Shown here one piece after another: positions 12,358 to 23,191 of a stretch of DNA of 64,000 nt. The notes beneath the pieces were generated by a model. That model had not been told where the DNA came from, ran no database searches, and worked only from the letters and a program-made list of their open reading frames with translations. Numbering within the stretch: the first letter of the stretch is position 1; each line of letters starts with the position of its first letter. Source of the stretch: Punica granatum (lineage: Eukaryota > Streptophyta > Magnoliopsida > Myrtales > Lythraceae); the NCBI RefSeq assembly GCF_007655135.1, contig NC_045134.1, forward strand, positions 6,034,982-6,098,981, given 5' to 3'. A program made the position numbers and the translations under genes.

Positions 12358-13471
12358 TTGGTGAACGATCCCTCCTATATTTGTTATATATCTTATAATA
12401 TTCATTGAGCAATTGTGTATCCTTTTTTAAGTATCGATAAAGCATGAACTGACTGTTATTCCTTGTTGACAGATTCCATGAGCCAATTGTTGTCCTGCAG
12501 ACATAGAGTACTAGCCGATGGTTAGTTTTGTACTCCGATATCAGAATGATATAAGAAATTAAAAGCAACAGCTCTTTCCAGTATCACTTGTTCATTTTCC
12601 TTCTTCCTTTCTTATCGTTGCTGGTCCGACATGTTGATGGCTGATGGGCATTTTCTGCCTTGGATTAGTACGCGTCGGGTTTCATCTTGGGGCCTGATAT
12701 CAATATTGAATGCAACTTGATTAAGTCATATACAAATTTGTGTTCCATTGGACGGCAGTCTTCTATCTAGGATGAAAGTTTTGACATGGACAGAACGCTG
12801 ATTTTTCTTGATAGGTCAACCTGTTCCGATAATAATATCCTAAGGGTTAATACCAAAAGAATAACTAGAATTATATTATCAATACTAATATTTAACATCC
12901 TTTTGGATATTTTGAACAAATTGCCTGTTGATTTCTCTATAAGGACCATATATACTTTGGGATACGGTCATATGAATACAAACGTAGATTCTCAGTTCCC
13001 TATAGATTCTCCTTTTTTTTTTTCCTCCTTCCCTTAAAGGGAGGCCCATATAGATCTGCTAAGGGAGTGACTGGGAATAGATTCTGTTAATTTTCAGGAT
13101 CTTTTTCATGTTATAGAATGTGATTAAGCTGTAAATAGACGTCTGCAGACTATATTTCCTTAAGAATATTGTTTTTTCGGTGAGCACAACTTGAGATCTG
13201 AAAGTTACAACCGGATCGGCCCCTACTCATCTATATTAATTTGATCTGAAAATGAGCTTCCACTGATCAAATGAGCTAGCAATCATAGGTATTACCAAAA
13301 AAAAAAAACAAAAGGAGCTATCATAGGTGATGAAATTGTTTATGGAAAATAAGAATAATGTGGAAATGATTCATCGGAAATCTATTAATCATTGGAAAAA
13401 TGAATACACGAAAATATGTCTTTCCTTCTATCATTTAGAAAATGGAAATAAAAAGCTTTTCTTTCTTCATT
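11700..13471. other. Region downstream of MYB-1, partly shared with the MYB-2 downstream flank
   Basis: Around 11765-11960, blocks such as ACGTGCTTAAGTATTCAAAAGG and GCTGGTAGCTAGTCAACCGA can be lined up with 21890-22060 (ACGTGCTCAAATATAAAAGG and GCTGCTAGTCAACTGA) in the same order, suggesting that the duplicated unit reaches this far. An (AT)n microsatellite lies at about 12330-12350. Two opposed frames at 12767-12949 (-) and 12786-13037 (+) cover the same bases and are not convincing genes. Confidence 0.4.
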
Positions 13472-14706
13472 TTACATGATATTCCAATCTTCCCTAGAAG
13501 CAAATTCGGAGCTCCAATTGTCCAAGAACCCCTCGGGCAACCAATGCCATGAATGGCCGAAGAAATCTTCGCCAGCCTCATTTGGGCGCCCTCTGCATGT
13601 TGAACCAATAAGAGAAGCTTCATAATCACACAGCCTTGTGAAACTGATGTCAATATTTATTCCAGAAAGGTCAAAATCTTCAACCAGCAAATCCATTTTG
13701 AACTGCCCCGAACCCTCCACCGTCATCATCGGTGAACGATCAATGCCAGATTTGCTGTGTTCCAACTTAGAGCTTTCATCTTCCAATCTGGCGTGATCTA
13801 GGGAGATACTACCATTTAAAAAACGTGACATTGTGATATCATTTCGAAGCAGGTCTGATGGCTTCTCCAACTCAGAATATTTCTCGATGTTCATCTTCTT
13901 TTGGTTGTTTACAATCTTGTTATCGAACTTCCTAACCTTCTGCTTCTTGGCTAGATGCGAGTGCCAGTAATTCTTGATTTCATTGTCGGTTCGGCCCGGA
14001 AGTCTTCCAGCAATCAAAGACCACCTACATATATGGATAGAGATCAATCTTAATACCAGATTATCCTATGAAAGATACTCAATCCCATTCCAAGAAATTA
14101 TCGTTCACAATGCGTAAAGAAAAAAAGAAACGGTCTTCAGGAAAGCAAGGCTGGTGACTCAAGTGGAGGAGAAGGACGGCAGATGAATTGCAGGATATAT
14201 GAACTTCCAGACGTCTTATAATTAAAGATGTGAAGATGAGAAGAATATGATTGTTAGTTGATCGTAAAAGTACCGATTGCCTAAGAGTTTGTGAAGCCTA
14301 ATGATGAGGTCCTCTTCTTCCTTTGTGATATTCCCTCTCTTGATGTCTGGCCTTAGGTAATTCAGCCATCGGAGTCGGCAACTCTTCGCACATCTGTGCA
14401 GACCTGCTTCCACAATCAACAATACATTAAAGCATGAATACATTATAAGTTGATGAACATTTTCAATTTTTCATCCTTCCAGTTGTTCCCGAAACGGATA
14501 GGATGTTAGAAACCTTTCTTTTTTATAGGTAAAACGAAGAATATATGCGTTATATCGGTCCCATACTTACCGGCTTCTCTGGCGACAGTGCTCCACCTCC
14601 TATCACCATGGACTGTAACATAATCTGTTAGCATCTTATCTTCGAGAGCCGTCCATGCCCCTCGGTTCAACTTTCCACCTTTCCCTCTATTTGGTCCTCT
14701 TCCCAT
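13472..14706 (-). CDS. R2R3-MYB transcription factor, tandem copy 1 (MYB-1)
   Basis: Three exons on the minus strand join in frame: 14706-14571 (136 bp), 14403-14274 (130 bp) and 14024-13472 (553 bp with stop), coding for 272 aa. Both introns have GT-AG ends. Exon 2 at 130 bp is the standard R2R3-MYB size. R2 has Trp18, Trp38 and Trp58; R3 has Ile71, Trp90 and Trp109. R2 keeps Cys50 and Cys54. The bHLH-binding motif [DE]Lx2[RK]x3Lx6Lx3R fits residues 77-96 exactly. R3 reads TDNEIKNYW rather than the TANDVKNYW of dicot anthocyanin MYBs, so a TT2/PA2-like flavonoid regulator is the closer match (inference). The C terminus is acidic and ends with the shared WLPxGFL motif. It is expected to act in the nucleus with a bHLH partner. 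The start is the first ATG, giving the MGRGPN N terminus common to all three copies. Confidence 0.93.
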
Positions 14707-14794
14707 TTTCTCTCGTTCTGTGTGTCAGAGTTCGTGAAATATCTTTCTTATGCACTCTGAATGTTCAAAGCTGTCCACAGAAGAAAAGGAGGAT

Positions 14795-14822
14795 GGGAGA
14801 ACGAATCTTATAGGCCTTCCCG
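14795..14822 (-). promoter_or_regulatory. Probable core promoter of MYB-1
   Basis: On the minus strand, GGCCTATAAGATTC lies about 95 bases before the ATG. The same position in MYB-2 and MYB-3 carries CCTATATAAGATTC and CCTATATATAAGATTC, so the block AATCTTATA is conserved across the duplicates and is the best TATA candidate. A C-rich stretch (on the plus strand) follows it, as in copy 2. Confidence 0.55.
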
Positions 14823-14879
14823 GATTCCCCCTCCACCTGCTTTGATATAATAATCATGTGGAGTGTTTTGATTATTGAT

Positions 14880-15010
14880 CAAACTAGCCCAATCTCGGGA
14901 TTGGCTTAATCCTGACCATGAGGTGCTTCTAGGTTTTGGAACCCCTGCACTGCAGGTCTTTTTGCTAACTGAGAGCTCAATTAGTTGCCATTGAGCTATA
15001 TCCCAACGGT
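14880..15010 (-). repeat. tRNA-derived SINE (minus strand)
   Basis: The minus strand reads GGGATATAGCTCAATGGC (box A, near 15003-14986). GGGGTTCCAAAACC, a diverged box B, follows about 50 bases further on, then a short unrelated body. The head resembles a tRNA gene, but an intact cloverleaf is not present. It sits in the promoter-proximal region of MYB-1. Confidence 0.5.
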
Positions 15011-15640
15011 TTCACACGGCAACCTTTTTTTTCTTGTTAATTTTTTCATTGTACAACACCAGTATTTGAAAGTTCAATAGGCCATGTCTCCGCTCCCAGT
15101 TCAAGTTAGGTCGGCGCACTAAGGGTAAAGAGGAATTATTGTAACAAGACTCTTGTCACTTACCCATTAAAATAGATTTCTTTCTGCATACTATTCTGGG
15201 AAACTGTATTTACCAAATTCCATGTTTTCAATTTATTTCCTTCATGTCTTTAACGAACGAGTACAGGTTTGAGCAGTAGCTGTATGACTTTTTGTTATCA
15301 GTGTGTATACATTGACCAAAGTACATGTACATAGAGCTTTTGGTCATGATCACTCTTTTATTAACTCATCGTCGGCATTCCCAATAGCTTTTGAACTTAA
15401 TTTGGCTGTAAAACTCATTCAGGAAGAGGATTAATTATATATATAGACCGTTGCTCAGCAATTTCAAACTCAAACCACGGGCTGCTAACGTGGGATTAGA
15501 TAGAGAAGTGTCGGAAATTAGAGTAAAGATGAAGGGGAGTTCGATCTTTTCTATGTTCCTGGGTATAATGATGTGATACATTTCATCATTTTTAAATGTT
15601 GGCAATTAGGGATGCATGTGATAATATGATTATCGTTCAA
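15011..15640. other. Upstream flank of MYB-1 shared with MYB-2 and MYB-3
   Basis: The block CCTTCATGTCTTTAACGAACG followed by AGTAGCTGTATGACTTTT (about 15240-15290) recurs upstream of MYB-2 (about 26825-26880) and, shorter, upstream of MYB-3 (about 33918-33970). A second block with CCAGTTCAAGTTAGGTC (15098-15114) recurs at about 25508-25524. These are relics of the duplicated unit, and possibly conserved regulatory sequence. Confidence 0.5.
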
Positions 15641-15849
15641 AATGGTTATTCCCCTGAAGTGCTTGGTCTATAGCCTTGGCTTTCTCACGCATCAAATACA
15701 CCCACACTCCTTTACCGAAATCATGCACGATCGTCAAAAAATAATTGCACCCAGAATGGGACTTGACCCCGATGGGATCCTCACAAGTCACAATGTATTA
15801 ATTCAAATGGAAATGCCGTCTTATTCAAACTCAAAAGAATTCCGAGCAT

Positions 15850-16689
15850 GTTTGTTTAGTTCGCAGGCACACATCGCACTCTTTATTGCATTTACCTTCC
15901 TTCAACCGTGCGACCGCCTTTTGGCTTTCCGCATTGGCAACCATCTAGTAAGCCTTACTGACACTCGGCAGCGACTCGATGCTAAGTATGGTGGACCGAA
16001 TATTGCTGAATTCCGATGTAAGTCCCATTAGAAATTGATAAACCTTCTCCCAGTCTTGTTGCGCCATTGCTCCAGAGTCGCAAGCCCGATTCTTGAGATA
16101 GGTCTAGAGTTCATCCCAAAGGACCTTCATCTTCCCATAAATTACCCTTATACTACGCACTTCTTGCTTAAGGAGGCAGATCTCGGATTTAATTTGGTAA
16201 ATCCGAGATTGATGGCCTTGCGAGTACCTCCCATTCCTGTCGTCCCAGAGAAGCTTCGCATCCGGAGCACCAGCTATCGTCGACTGAATATCCTAAGCCA
16301 CTATGTTGAAAATCCAAGCGATTATTATAGAATTGCAAACCTCCCATCTTTCTCGAAGCGGATCATCCTCCTCCGGCTTCTCCAGTGTTCCTTGGATGAA
16401 GGGCAGCTTACTCTTTGCCTTAAGAGCCGCCAACATGGCCCGAGACCATGTAAGGTAGTTGTCTCCCTTTAGAGTGCAGCCGATTAATACCACACCAGTT
16501 CCGTCCGATGTCCCAAGTCAATACACAAGCGGCAGCTCCACTTTCTTCGTGAAGTTATGCCCTTTCTCGATGCCCTTGTCCGAGCTCTTCTCCGTGTTGC
16601 TAAGGTCGGACATCTTCGCCAATCAACCATCTAACAATTTTAATTGACAAGAATCGGTTCGGTTCCAGAGCGTCGGTGCTCTGATACCA
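15850..16689 (-). pseudogene. Degenerate Ty1/copia gag fragment with primer-binding site
   Basis: The minus strand carries a primer-binding site TGGTATCAGAGC (16689-16678), then a copia-type gag: LKGDNYLTWSRAMLAAL, then ERWEVCNSIIIAWIFN, with later parts in other frames (SNILSIE, MVANAE). Such gag proteins coat retrotransposon RNA. In-frame stops and frameshifts break the reading frame, and no protease, integrase or reverse transcriptase follows. The plus-strand frames at 15642-16031 and 16035-16472 are shadows of this remnant. Sequence above 16690 (TGATAAG onwards) is probably its 5' LTR, whose outer edge I could not fix. Confidence 0.75.
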
Positions 16690-18460
16690 TGATAAGATTA
16701 GAACGTTCAAGCTCATCTCTATTGCAATGAGAAAACGAATATGTAGGCAGTGACGCCTTTACAAGAAAGGAAACAAAGATCTACGGGAAATAAATATGAT
16801 ACATTCCTGATCTACCCAAATGTACATAGAAATGTATTACACATAATGATACCAAATCCCTAGTATCCTATAATAGTTGACGTGGCCACTAGTCATGTAT
16901 GCTGGCATGGAATTTTCTGAATTTTTTTTTTATATTGCAAATAATACCTTTTGATGGAAGTCGCCAGCAACCTCGCCAATGGTTGATTGGCCAGCAGGGT
17001 ACCTCCACCGAAAAAAAAGAAAATCCGAGAGGGACCTGTCCTGTGTTTTTTTTTATTTTTTTTGGCTTTTCTAATTTTTTAATTTCGAAAATTAATTTTT
17101 AATCGCTGGAATTTAAAAAAAAAACAAAACAAAAAGAAAAAAGAGAACTCCTAGGAATTTTGAATAACATGCATTCACCCCTTTGGTTCCCAGCTGGGAC
17201 TCCAATAACATCCTTTGATGACCGAGGTCAAGGCCATCTTGGAACAACGTGGAACTGACAACTATTGATTCGATTCAATTCAAACACATAATACGTACAG
17301 TAGATATCATGTACATTCTTTTTACCGAAATTTCTCAACAGAAAAAAAAGAAAGAATAATAAAGTATAGTTGACTGGGTTTAGCAATATCGGAGCAACGT
17401 CTAAACAGCCTGTCTTTATCTTGATACGATAGAAAATATAAAATTATGTCACGTGCGCCACATGTAGATGCCCATCATACTACACAGATATATATATATA
17501 TTCCGTTCCCTAATTTTTAGATTAAATTCTTCGAGTTACTAAATGGAAATACAAAAGAAATTAACCACAAAAAGGTTATTTTACATTTAAATGTTATGAG
17601 CTAATAAATATTATAATGCACTTTCAAATAGGATGTTTTGGCGTACTAACATTTTCTGGTATTAACTTTTTCGCATTTCTTCCTAATGCTTGAACACGGC
17701 CTACAAGGATAAATGTCTATTTCAACGTCATAAGGGATAATTCACCTTAAGATTTCCTTAACAGGGGATAGTGAAAGGGAAGATAGATTAGCAGGTATAA
17801 TTAAACGCCACGAGTTAATGAAAAATGTCACTGCAACCGAACCGCGAGATATTACAACCTAATAGTTAGGTTGAGATTACATTTCCTCCCGATAATCATG
17901 TTTTGGCTTTCATGTTATGGGTTGCCGGAGAAGGAGACCTGGCCTCATATGTCGAACCTATCGCAATTCTACCTCGATTCTGTTCCGTTAATTCAACTAG
18001 CTCCATTGAGTTATTTGAGCATCCCGAGTAATTACAAGGTCATTACTAGGTTAGCTCAGGAATAGTTGAACCAGAGTGTCATAACGTAACTTAATTGCAC
18101 ATCATTATGTCAAATCACGCAGCCGTGAGTCACGCATAAATTTGAGTTAGGGCATTCTAAATAACACCATCACTCCTAAATCAATTCATACAAATTCCAT
18201 ATTCTTATATCCGAAATAAGCATCTCTGTAGGCCTATGTGCCTCCTTTTATAACCTGGAAAAAAGAGAAAAAAAAAAAAGAAGCATCTCCTCCACTTGCT
18301 TAATTAAATGCTTACACTGTTCATTCCGGTTTGCAATATTTCAATCGAAATTAGAATAGTTTCGCACATCTAAGGATCAATCTTTTCAAATTCTTTAACA
18401 TTAGTTTATCCTATTATGCGATATGTTCCATTTACATAATAAATAAATAAAATAAAGTGT
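16690..18460. other. LTR remnant and noncoding DNA upstream of the gag fragment
   Basis: The first 150-250 bases are probably the LTR belonging to the minus-strand gag remnant. Around 17365-17520 the sequence resembles 27725-27900 upstream of MYB-2: GTTGACTGGGTTTAGC against GTTTACTGGATCTAGC, then CCCATCAT with CACAGATATATAT against ACAGATATATAT. This extends the duplicated unit to nearly 3 kb above the MYB start. No gene was recognised. Confidence 0.4.
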
Positions 18461-18580
18461 TGATTGAGTGTTAAGTAGTTTCAACCCAATAAGGAGGAGG
18501 AAATGCACTTGTTTGGAGGGAAAAAACCTTTAATACTCGAACTCCTAGAACTGTGAGGGCAATAATATAGGATGTCGGCA
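18461..18580 (+). repeat. SINE-like repeat, family B
   Basis: This copy is related to 2131-2275 and 24806-24985: TTGAGTGTTAAGTAGTTTCAACCC, GTTTGGAGGGAAAAAACCTTTAA and AACTGTGAGGGCAAT occur in the same order. No target duplication was made out. Confidence 0.45.
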
Positions 18581-20086
18581 ACCAATCTCGTGTTGGGAAT
18601 TATTGGTGACACGTAGACTAGCTATATATGGATGATGAGGATGGGAAGTCTCAAACCTTTGGGGATATTCGAACTTTGAACTGACTGTGATTCCACTAGT
18701 TTGCATATTATGTGAGAATCTTGTTTTTGGACATACCAGCAAGGTCGAGCCCAAAACTTCAGGTTTGAGTTTGTGTGATCTTAACCATGTCTCTCAAGTT
18801 GTTCGAATGCCTTCTAAAATCGTGAGGCTGCTGTTCTAGAGTCGCATTCCGCATCATAAAAGATGTTTTAAAAATTGATTTGAAAATATTGTATCTTCCT
18901 GCCATAAACCTAACAACTTGAGCCCAGCACTTCTATATGAGTTGATGATCTGGCTAAAGACCGTCGCAAGAGGTCGGGACTTTGGACGAATTTATGTTCT
19001 AGGCATGTCTCGACTTCTCAAGTACTTGCTTTGGGTGCATGCTAAAATCGTGAGTTGGCTTCTAGAATCAATGTTTTCCGAAGCAAATGTTTTCACAAAA
19101 CCAATTTCACAAAACAAATCGATTTCAAGAAACACATTTGTGCATCTTGTTCATCCTTACTCATCCATAATCTCAAGCTACAAAAGTGGATTTACTGAGA
19201 TGACATGAAACTGCATGCATATGTTTGTTTTGGTACGTACTGCAGACAAGCTATATCGGAAAATTAAGGGAAACTTTTGGCTCTCTTTATGTCATTTTCG
19301 TCCTGATAGATCAAACAGTTGCACTTGATTGATTTCATGGATATTTGGAGTTTCCATTGTTATTAATTAGCACGTGATTATAAGTTACGAGAATCCTGCG
19401 TGTTGGTAGCGATTACAAACTGCATTCTTGCGCTCACAAACTGCTCGAGAAAATGCATATGGAAATGGTTATGCTGCCTCCAATGTGCCTTGGCAATCAC
19501 ATATCTGAATCTCAGGTAAGGACCGAAGTGCATCCTCTTACTTTATGCCTTCTGTTCTGTCTGCCGCTTTGGCTAATGTTTTGTGTAATGCATATCTTTT
19601 AAAATAGGGGATAAGCCTAATATCCCCAGTCAATGAATCATCTGTTTTTTGGCAATTGCAAAGCGTGAATATAGAATCAATTATGGATATGAGAAGGTGT
19701 ATGTGGGGATAATGGGAGTCTTATATTACGTTTTCATTTTGTTATAGAACATATAGTTATTGAATTGGCAAGACAGGAAAATCATGGAAGGGCCAAGTTT
19801 AGATATGCTCGAAGGCTATCTCAATATAATAAGCTTGTACAGAAACAAAATAGTTCGAAGGGCACTAATAATGTTAATATGACTCCATAGGTCTACGCAC
19901 ACCCTGAAAATGAACTGGCATTCACCATTGTTACCGCCATTATAGATCAGGGCCAAGCATATGAACTAACAGCATCTGAGACGTAAATTCATTTTACTAA
20001 TTAAGTTACAAGCAAGCAAAATTGATTTTTGCTAAACATAAAAAATAAAAGCAATTTTTTGCCTAGGAATTCAAAAAAAAAAGGCT
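18581..20086. other. Noncoding stretch with two exon-like scraps
   Basis: Two short pieces look less random than their surroundings: about 19440-19516, ending in CAG followed by GTAAGG like a splice donor, and about 19890-19986, an open frame reading VYAHPENELAFTIV before a TAA. Neither can be assigned to a family, and no chain of exons could be built. Otherwise nothing was recognised. Confidence 0.25.
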
Positions 20087-20306
20087 TGATAACTATTATG
20101 GGAAGATTTATTCCTATTGTAAATATGTATATATCTTTACATACTTTACTAGAATTGCCTTAGCTTTAGCCGTAGATTATTCTTTCCTTTATTTCATCAG
20201 ACTTGAGTGTATACATACCGTATTTTTTGAATAACAAAGCTAAGCTTTTCTAGCCAAATCTCCTCTTGGTCAATATTATCTTCCCTTTCAATTCTGGCTC
20301 TTGACA
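20087..20306 (+). mobile_element. Putative 5' LTR of a truncated copia element
   Basis: The right end is well placed: the sequence ends CTTGACA immediately before the primer-binding site TGGTATCAGAGC (20307-20318), complementary to initiator tRNA-Met. The left end is less certain; TG at 20087 gives a 220-bp LTR. No second LTR is visible in this window. Confidence 0.5.
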
Positions 20307-20318
20307 TGGTATCAGAGC
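20307..20318 (+). other. Retrotransposon primer-binding site
   Basis: TGGTATCAGAGC is the usual plant tRNA-iMet-complementary primer site. It lies directly after the proposed LTR end and 114 bases before the gag start codon. Confidence 0.8.
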
Positions 20319-20432
20319 ACCCGTCTTGAGGACGATTGATCCCATCTGCAGACTTGTTTGTTGAGCTTCATCTTGCCAGCAACTATGTGCTGGGCGTCCT
20401 CTCCCAACTGCTCAATCTCCTAAGCTGTTGAG

Positions 20433-21262
20433 ATGTCTAAGAACACTGACATCAATAATTCCTCTGGAAGTTTGCCACCGGCCTATGTTCTTGCTCCTTC
20501 AGATGGCCCAGGAACACAACTAATTTCCTGTAAATTGAATGGCAGGAATTATAATACCTGGTCCCAAGTTATGCAAATAGCACTTCAAGCCAAAAACAAA
20601 CTGGGATTTATCGAAGATAAAGTCATACAACCAACAGAGGGAGAGATTTACCGCGATCAATGGGTGACCTACAACTCAATGCTTGTCTCGTGGATTTTCA
20701 ACCATTTGGACGAAGAATTGCAGAATTCAGTAGCAAGAGCAAAGAACGCGAAAATACTCTGGGACGATCTCAGAGAATGCTTTTCTCAAGGTAATGAGTC
20801 AAGAATTCATCAACTTAAAATTGATATCTGCCTTCTCAGACAGGAGAAAAGATTGATTTCCGAATACTATTCGAAATTGAAAAGTCTATGGGATGAACTG
20901 GATTTATACCTGGATCTGCCACCCTGTACTTGCAATTCCGGAAACCAACTTGTTGCTCATAAAGAGAAAGAGAAAGTGCATCAATTTCTTATCGGGCTCA
21001 ATCCCAAATTCTCAACCATTCGGTCTCAAATTCTGAGCATGGACCCTCTGCCAAACGCGAATTTGGCGCACTCCATGGCGGCCGTTGATGAAACGCAAAG
21101 ACAAATCGCTCAAGGCAGGGAAACGAATGCAGAAGTAATTGGTTTCGCAGCTAAAATTGCTAATGATGCAGGGGGAGTTTCTTAACCTAATTTCGGCTCG
21201 AAGAACAGGGGCGATTCCAAACCGCATGGTCGTCCTTTTTGCGACTACTGCGGACAAAACGG
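20433..21262 (+). pseudogene. Ty1/copia gag, truncated in the zinc knuckle
   Basis: An ATG-started frame of 250 codons (to 21185) matches copia gag of the UBN2 type: LNGRNYNTWSQVMQIAL near residues 32-48, then YNSMLVSWIFNHLD and the helical core with WDELDLYLDLPPCTC. A TAA ends it, but the same frame continues with GRPFCDYCGQNG, the start of a CCHC zinc knuckle, before homology stops at about 21262. The element was therefore cut inside gag and lacks all pol functions. It is related to, but distinct from, the gag remnant at 15.9-16.7 kb, which points the other way. Confidence 0.85.
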
Positions 21263-23191
21263 TACGGTTAGCATAGCGCCCTAAAAAATAACAAACAATC
21301 TTAACTTCAATGATATATTACAATTTCATAATTTTTTTCTGTAAAAGATTTCTCACATCAACCTTGATGCTTCTCCCTTGTTCTTCATTTTTTTTTAACA
21401 GAAGATCTTGCTAATGGTCTTTATCTGACGATAATTTTCATAGTTAGACAAACACTCCAAACCATGATATTTAGACTCATCCTGGTTCCTCTTTTTTTTT
21501 TTGGGTACTCAGCTTTATCTAGGTTAGACAAATTATAGGAACATACAATAATGAAAAATTATAAATTGAAAGAAAATACTATAATTGAACTATGACTGAG
21601 TATTTTTCATGAAAAGAATGACCTCATAGAGGAAAACCGGCTCAATTGTCCAAAATTATTGTCACAAAGTGATATTCGTGAGAAATTACTATGTTGAGGA
21701 TAATCGACTTAAAATATGCTTCTTTGAAGTCGAAACTGATTGTTAGTATACTGAGCTCAATTTAGCGTCCGCATTCTTCGGTAGGAAATGGTCAAGCTTT
21801 TTTTGTTCCTCTGAAACCAATGAAAAGAAGAGATGAGAAAAATAATGTGTATATATACACCCACGCATATATCACGTCTAAAAGAATGCACGTGCTCAAA
21901 TATAAAAGGAAAGGTGAGGAAATTATGCAGAGCTATGCTCAACCAACTGTACAGTTGGTCGTCAACATGTATGCAAAGGCTTACTTACAGCTGCTAGTCA
22001 ACTGATTTTTTTTTTAATTTCCATAAGAAGAAAAAAAAATTACACAAGACAGACAAGGCACGTATATCCACGTGCGTATATATTTTTCAAACACACATCC
22101 AATATTTTATTGATTTTTCTCTTTCCGAATGGGTGGGGCGTGTGATCTATGTGCGGCAATAATGAAAAAAGAATAGGCATGAAAGCTGCTAAATAGAATT
22201 ATCTTTTTCCTTTTCCCCTTTACTTTTAATATTTGATCAAGATCGAAAAAAATGTACATGTTCTTTTAATTTCGTGGTGGAGATTAGGTATATATGCCGG
22301 TAATATTTTCATATAGATACAGCATCAAATGCCAAATGCCAAAGCATATGTTATCTGTAAATTTAGTGAATTGTTAAGTCGGAGACAAACTCTATAGCAT
22401 CCGATTTCAGAAGTCAGAGAATAATAATTTGACTAATTGATTCTTTTGATTGCTTCACTGTTTAGTTTTAACTAGATCTCGTCTAAGCGCAATTTGTCTT
22501 TTTCAGAAAATTATAATTATTTTTTAAATTTTCAATATATATACTTTATTTTATAGAGGATAAAAGAATATAATAATTAATTTTTAATAATAAATAATAA
22601 AATTAACAAAAAATAAAATATTGGGAGGGGAAAGAGTAAAGGGAGGGAACATTGAGGTGAAATGGAGAGATGAGAGAGAAAGGGAGCGGCCGCGACAGAA
22701 AAATAATGAGGAAAATGAGATTTTTTTGGTATTTAATAAAAATATAAGTTAAATCAAAATTTTCTTTGAAATTATCATAATCTGATGGTTGTTAATTAAA
22801 TTAGTTATATTATTTTATGATGGATATTTTGGAGAGAATGAAATCTATCCTAATTCCATCTCCTATTTGTAAAATTCATACTTCGATTACGCTAAATTTG
22901 ACACAGAATCATAATAGTCGAATTTATTGATTAATCTATGGTTGACAATTAAATTTATAGATTACCTTATTGTGGATCAATGGCCTTTTTCTTTCAATTT
23001 ACAAATAGATCACCAAATGGTAGTTCAAAATATGGACCGTGGAAACAATATTCCAACAAACAAATTCATCATCGGGAAAATGATTTTTCACATATTGACA
23101 TCTTGAGACCACAAAAAGAAAATGTCTCTCCCTCAACCTCTTCTGTAATTAAAATTAAAAAGCTTGCAATCTTCTTTTTATTTTTGCTGTT
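21263..23191. other. Downstream flank of MYB-2, noncoding
   Basis: It is AT-rich. 21890-22060 resembles the MYB-1 downstream flank at 11765-11960. A purine-rich patch with GGGAGGGGAAAGAG lies at about 22620-22690 and includes a GCGGCCGC site. The 97-codon plus frame at 22980-23273 is antisense to MYB-2 exon 3 and its 3' UTR and is a shadow. Confidence 0.4.

Noticed and set aside
12767..13037. Opposed open frames on both strands (60 and 83 codons) over the same bases.
   Set aside because: Low-complexity, Ile/Leu-rich translations of AT-rich DNA on both strands, with no domain, splice context or homologue recognised.
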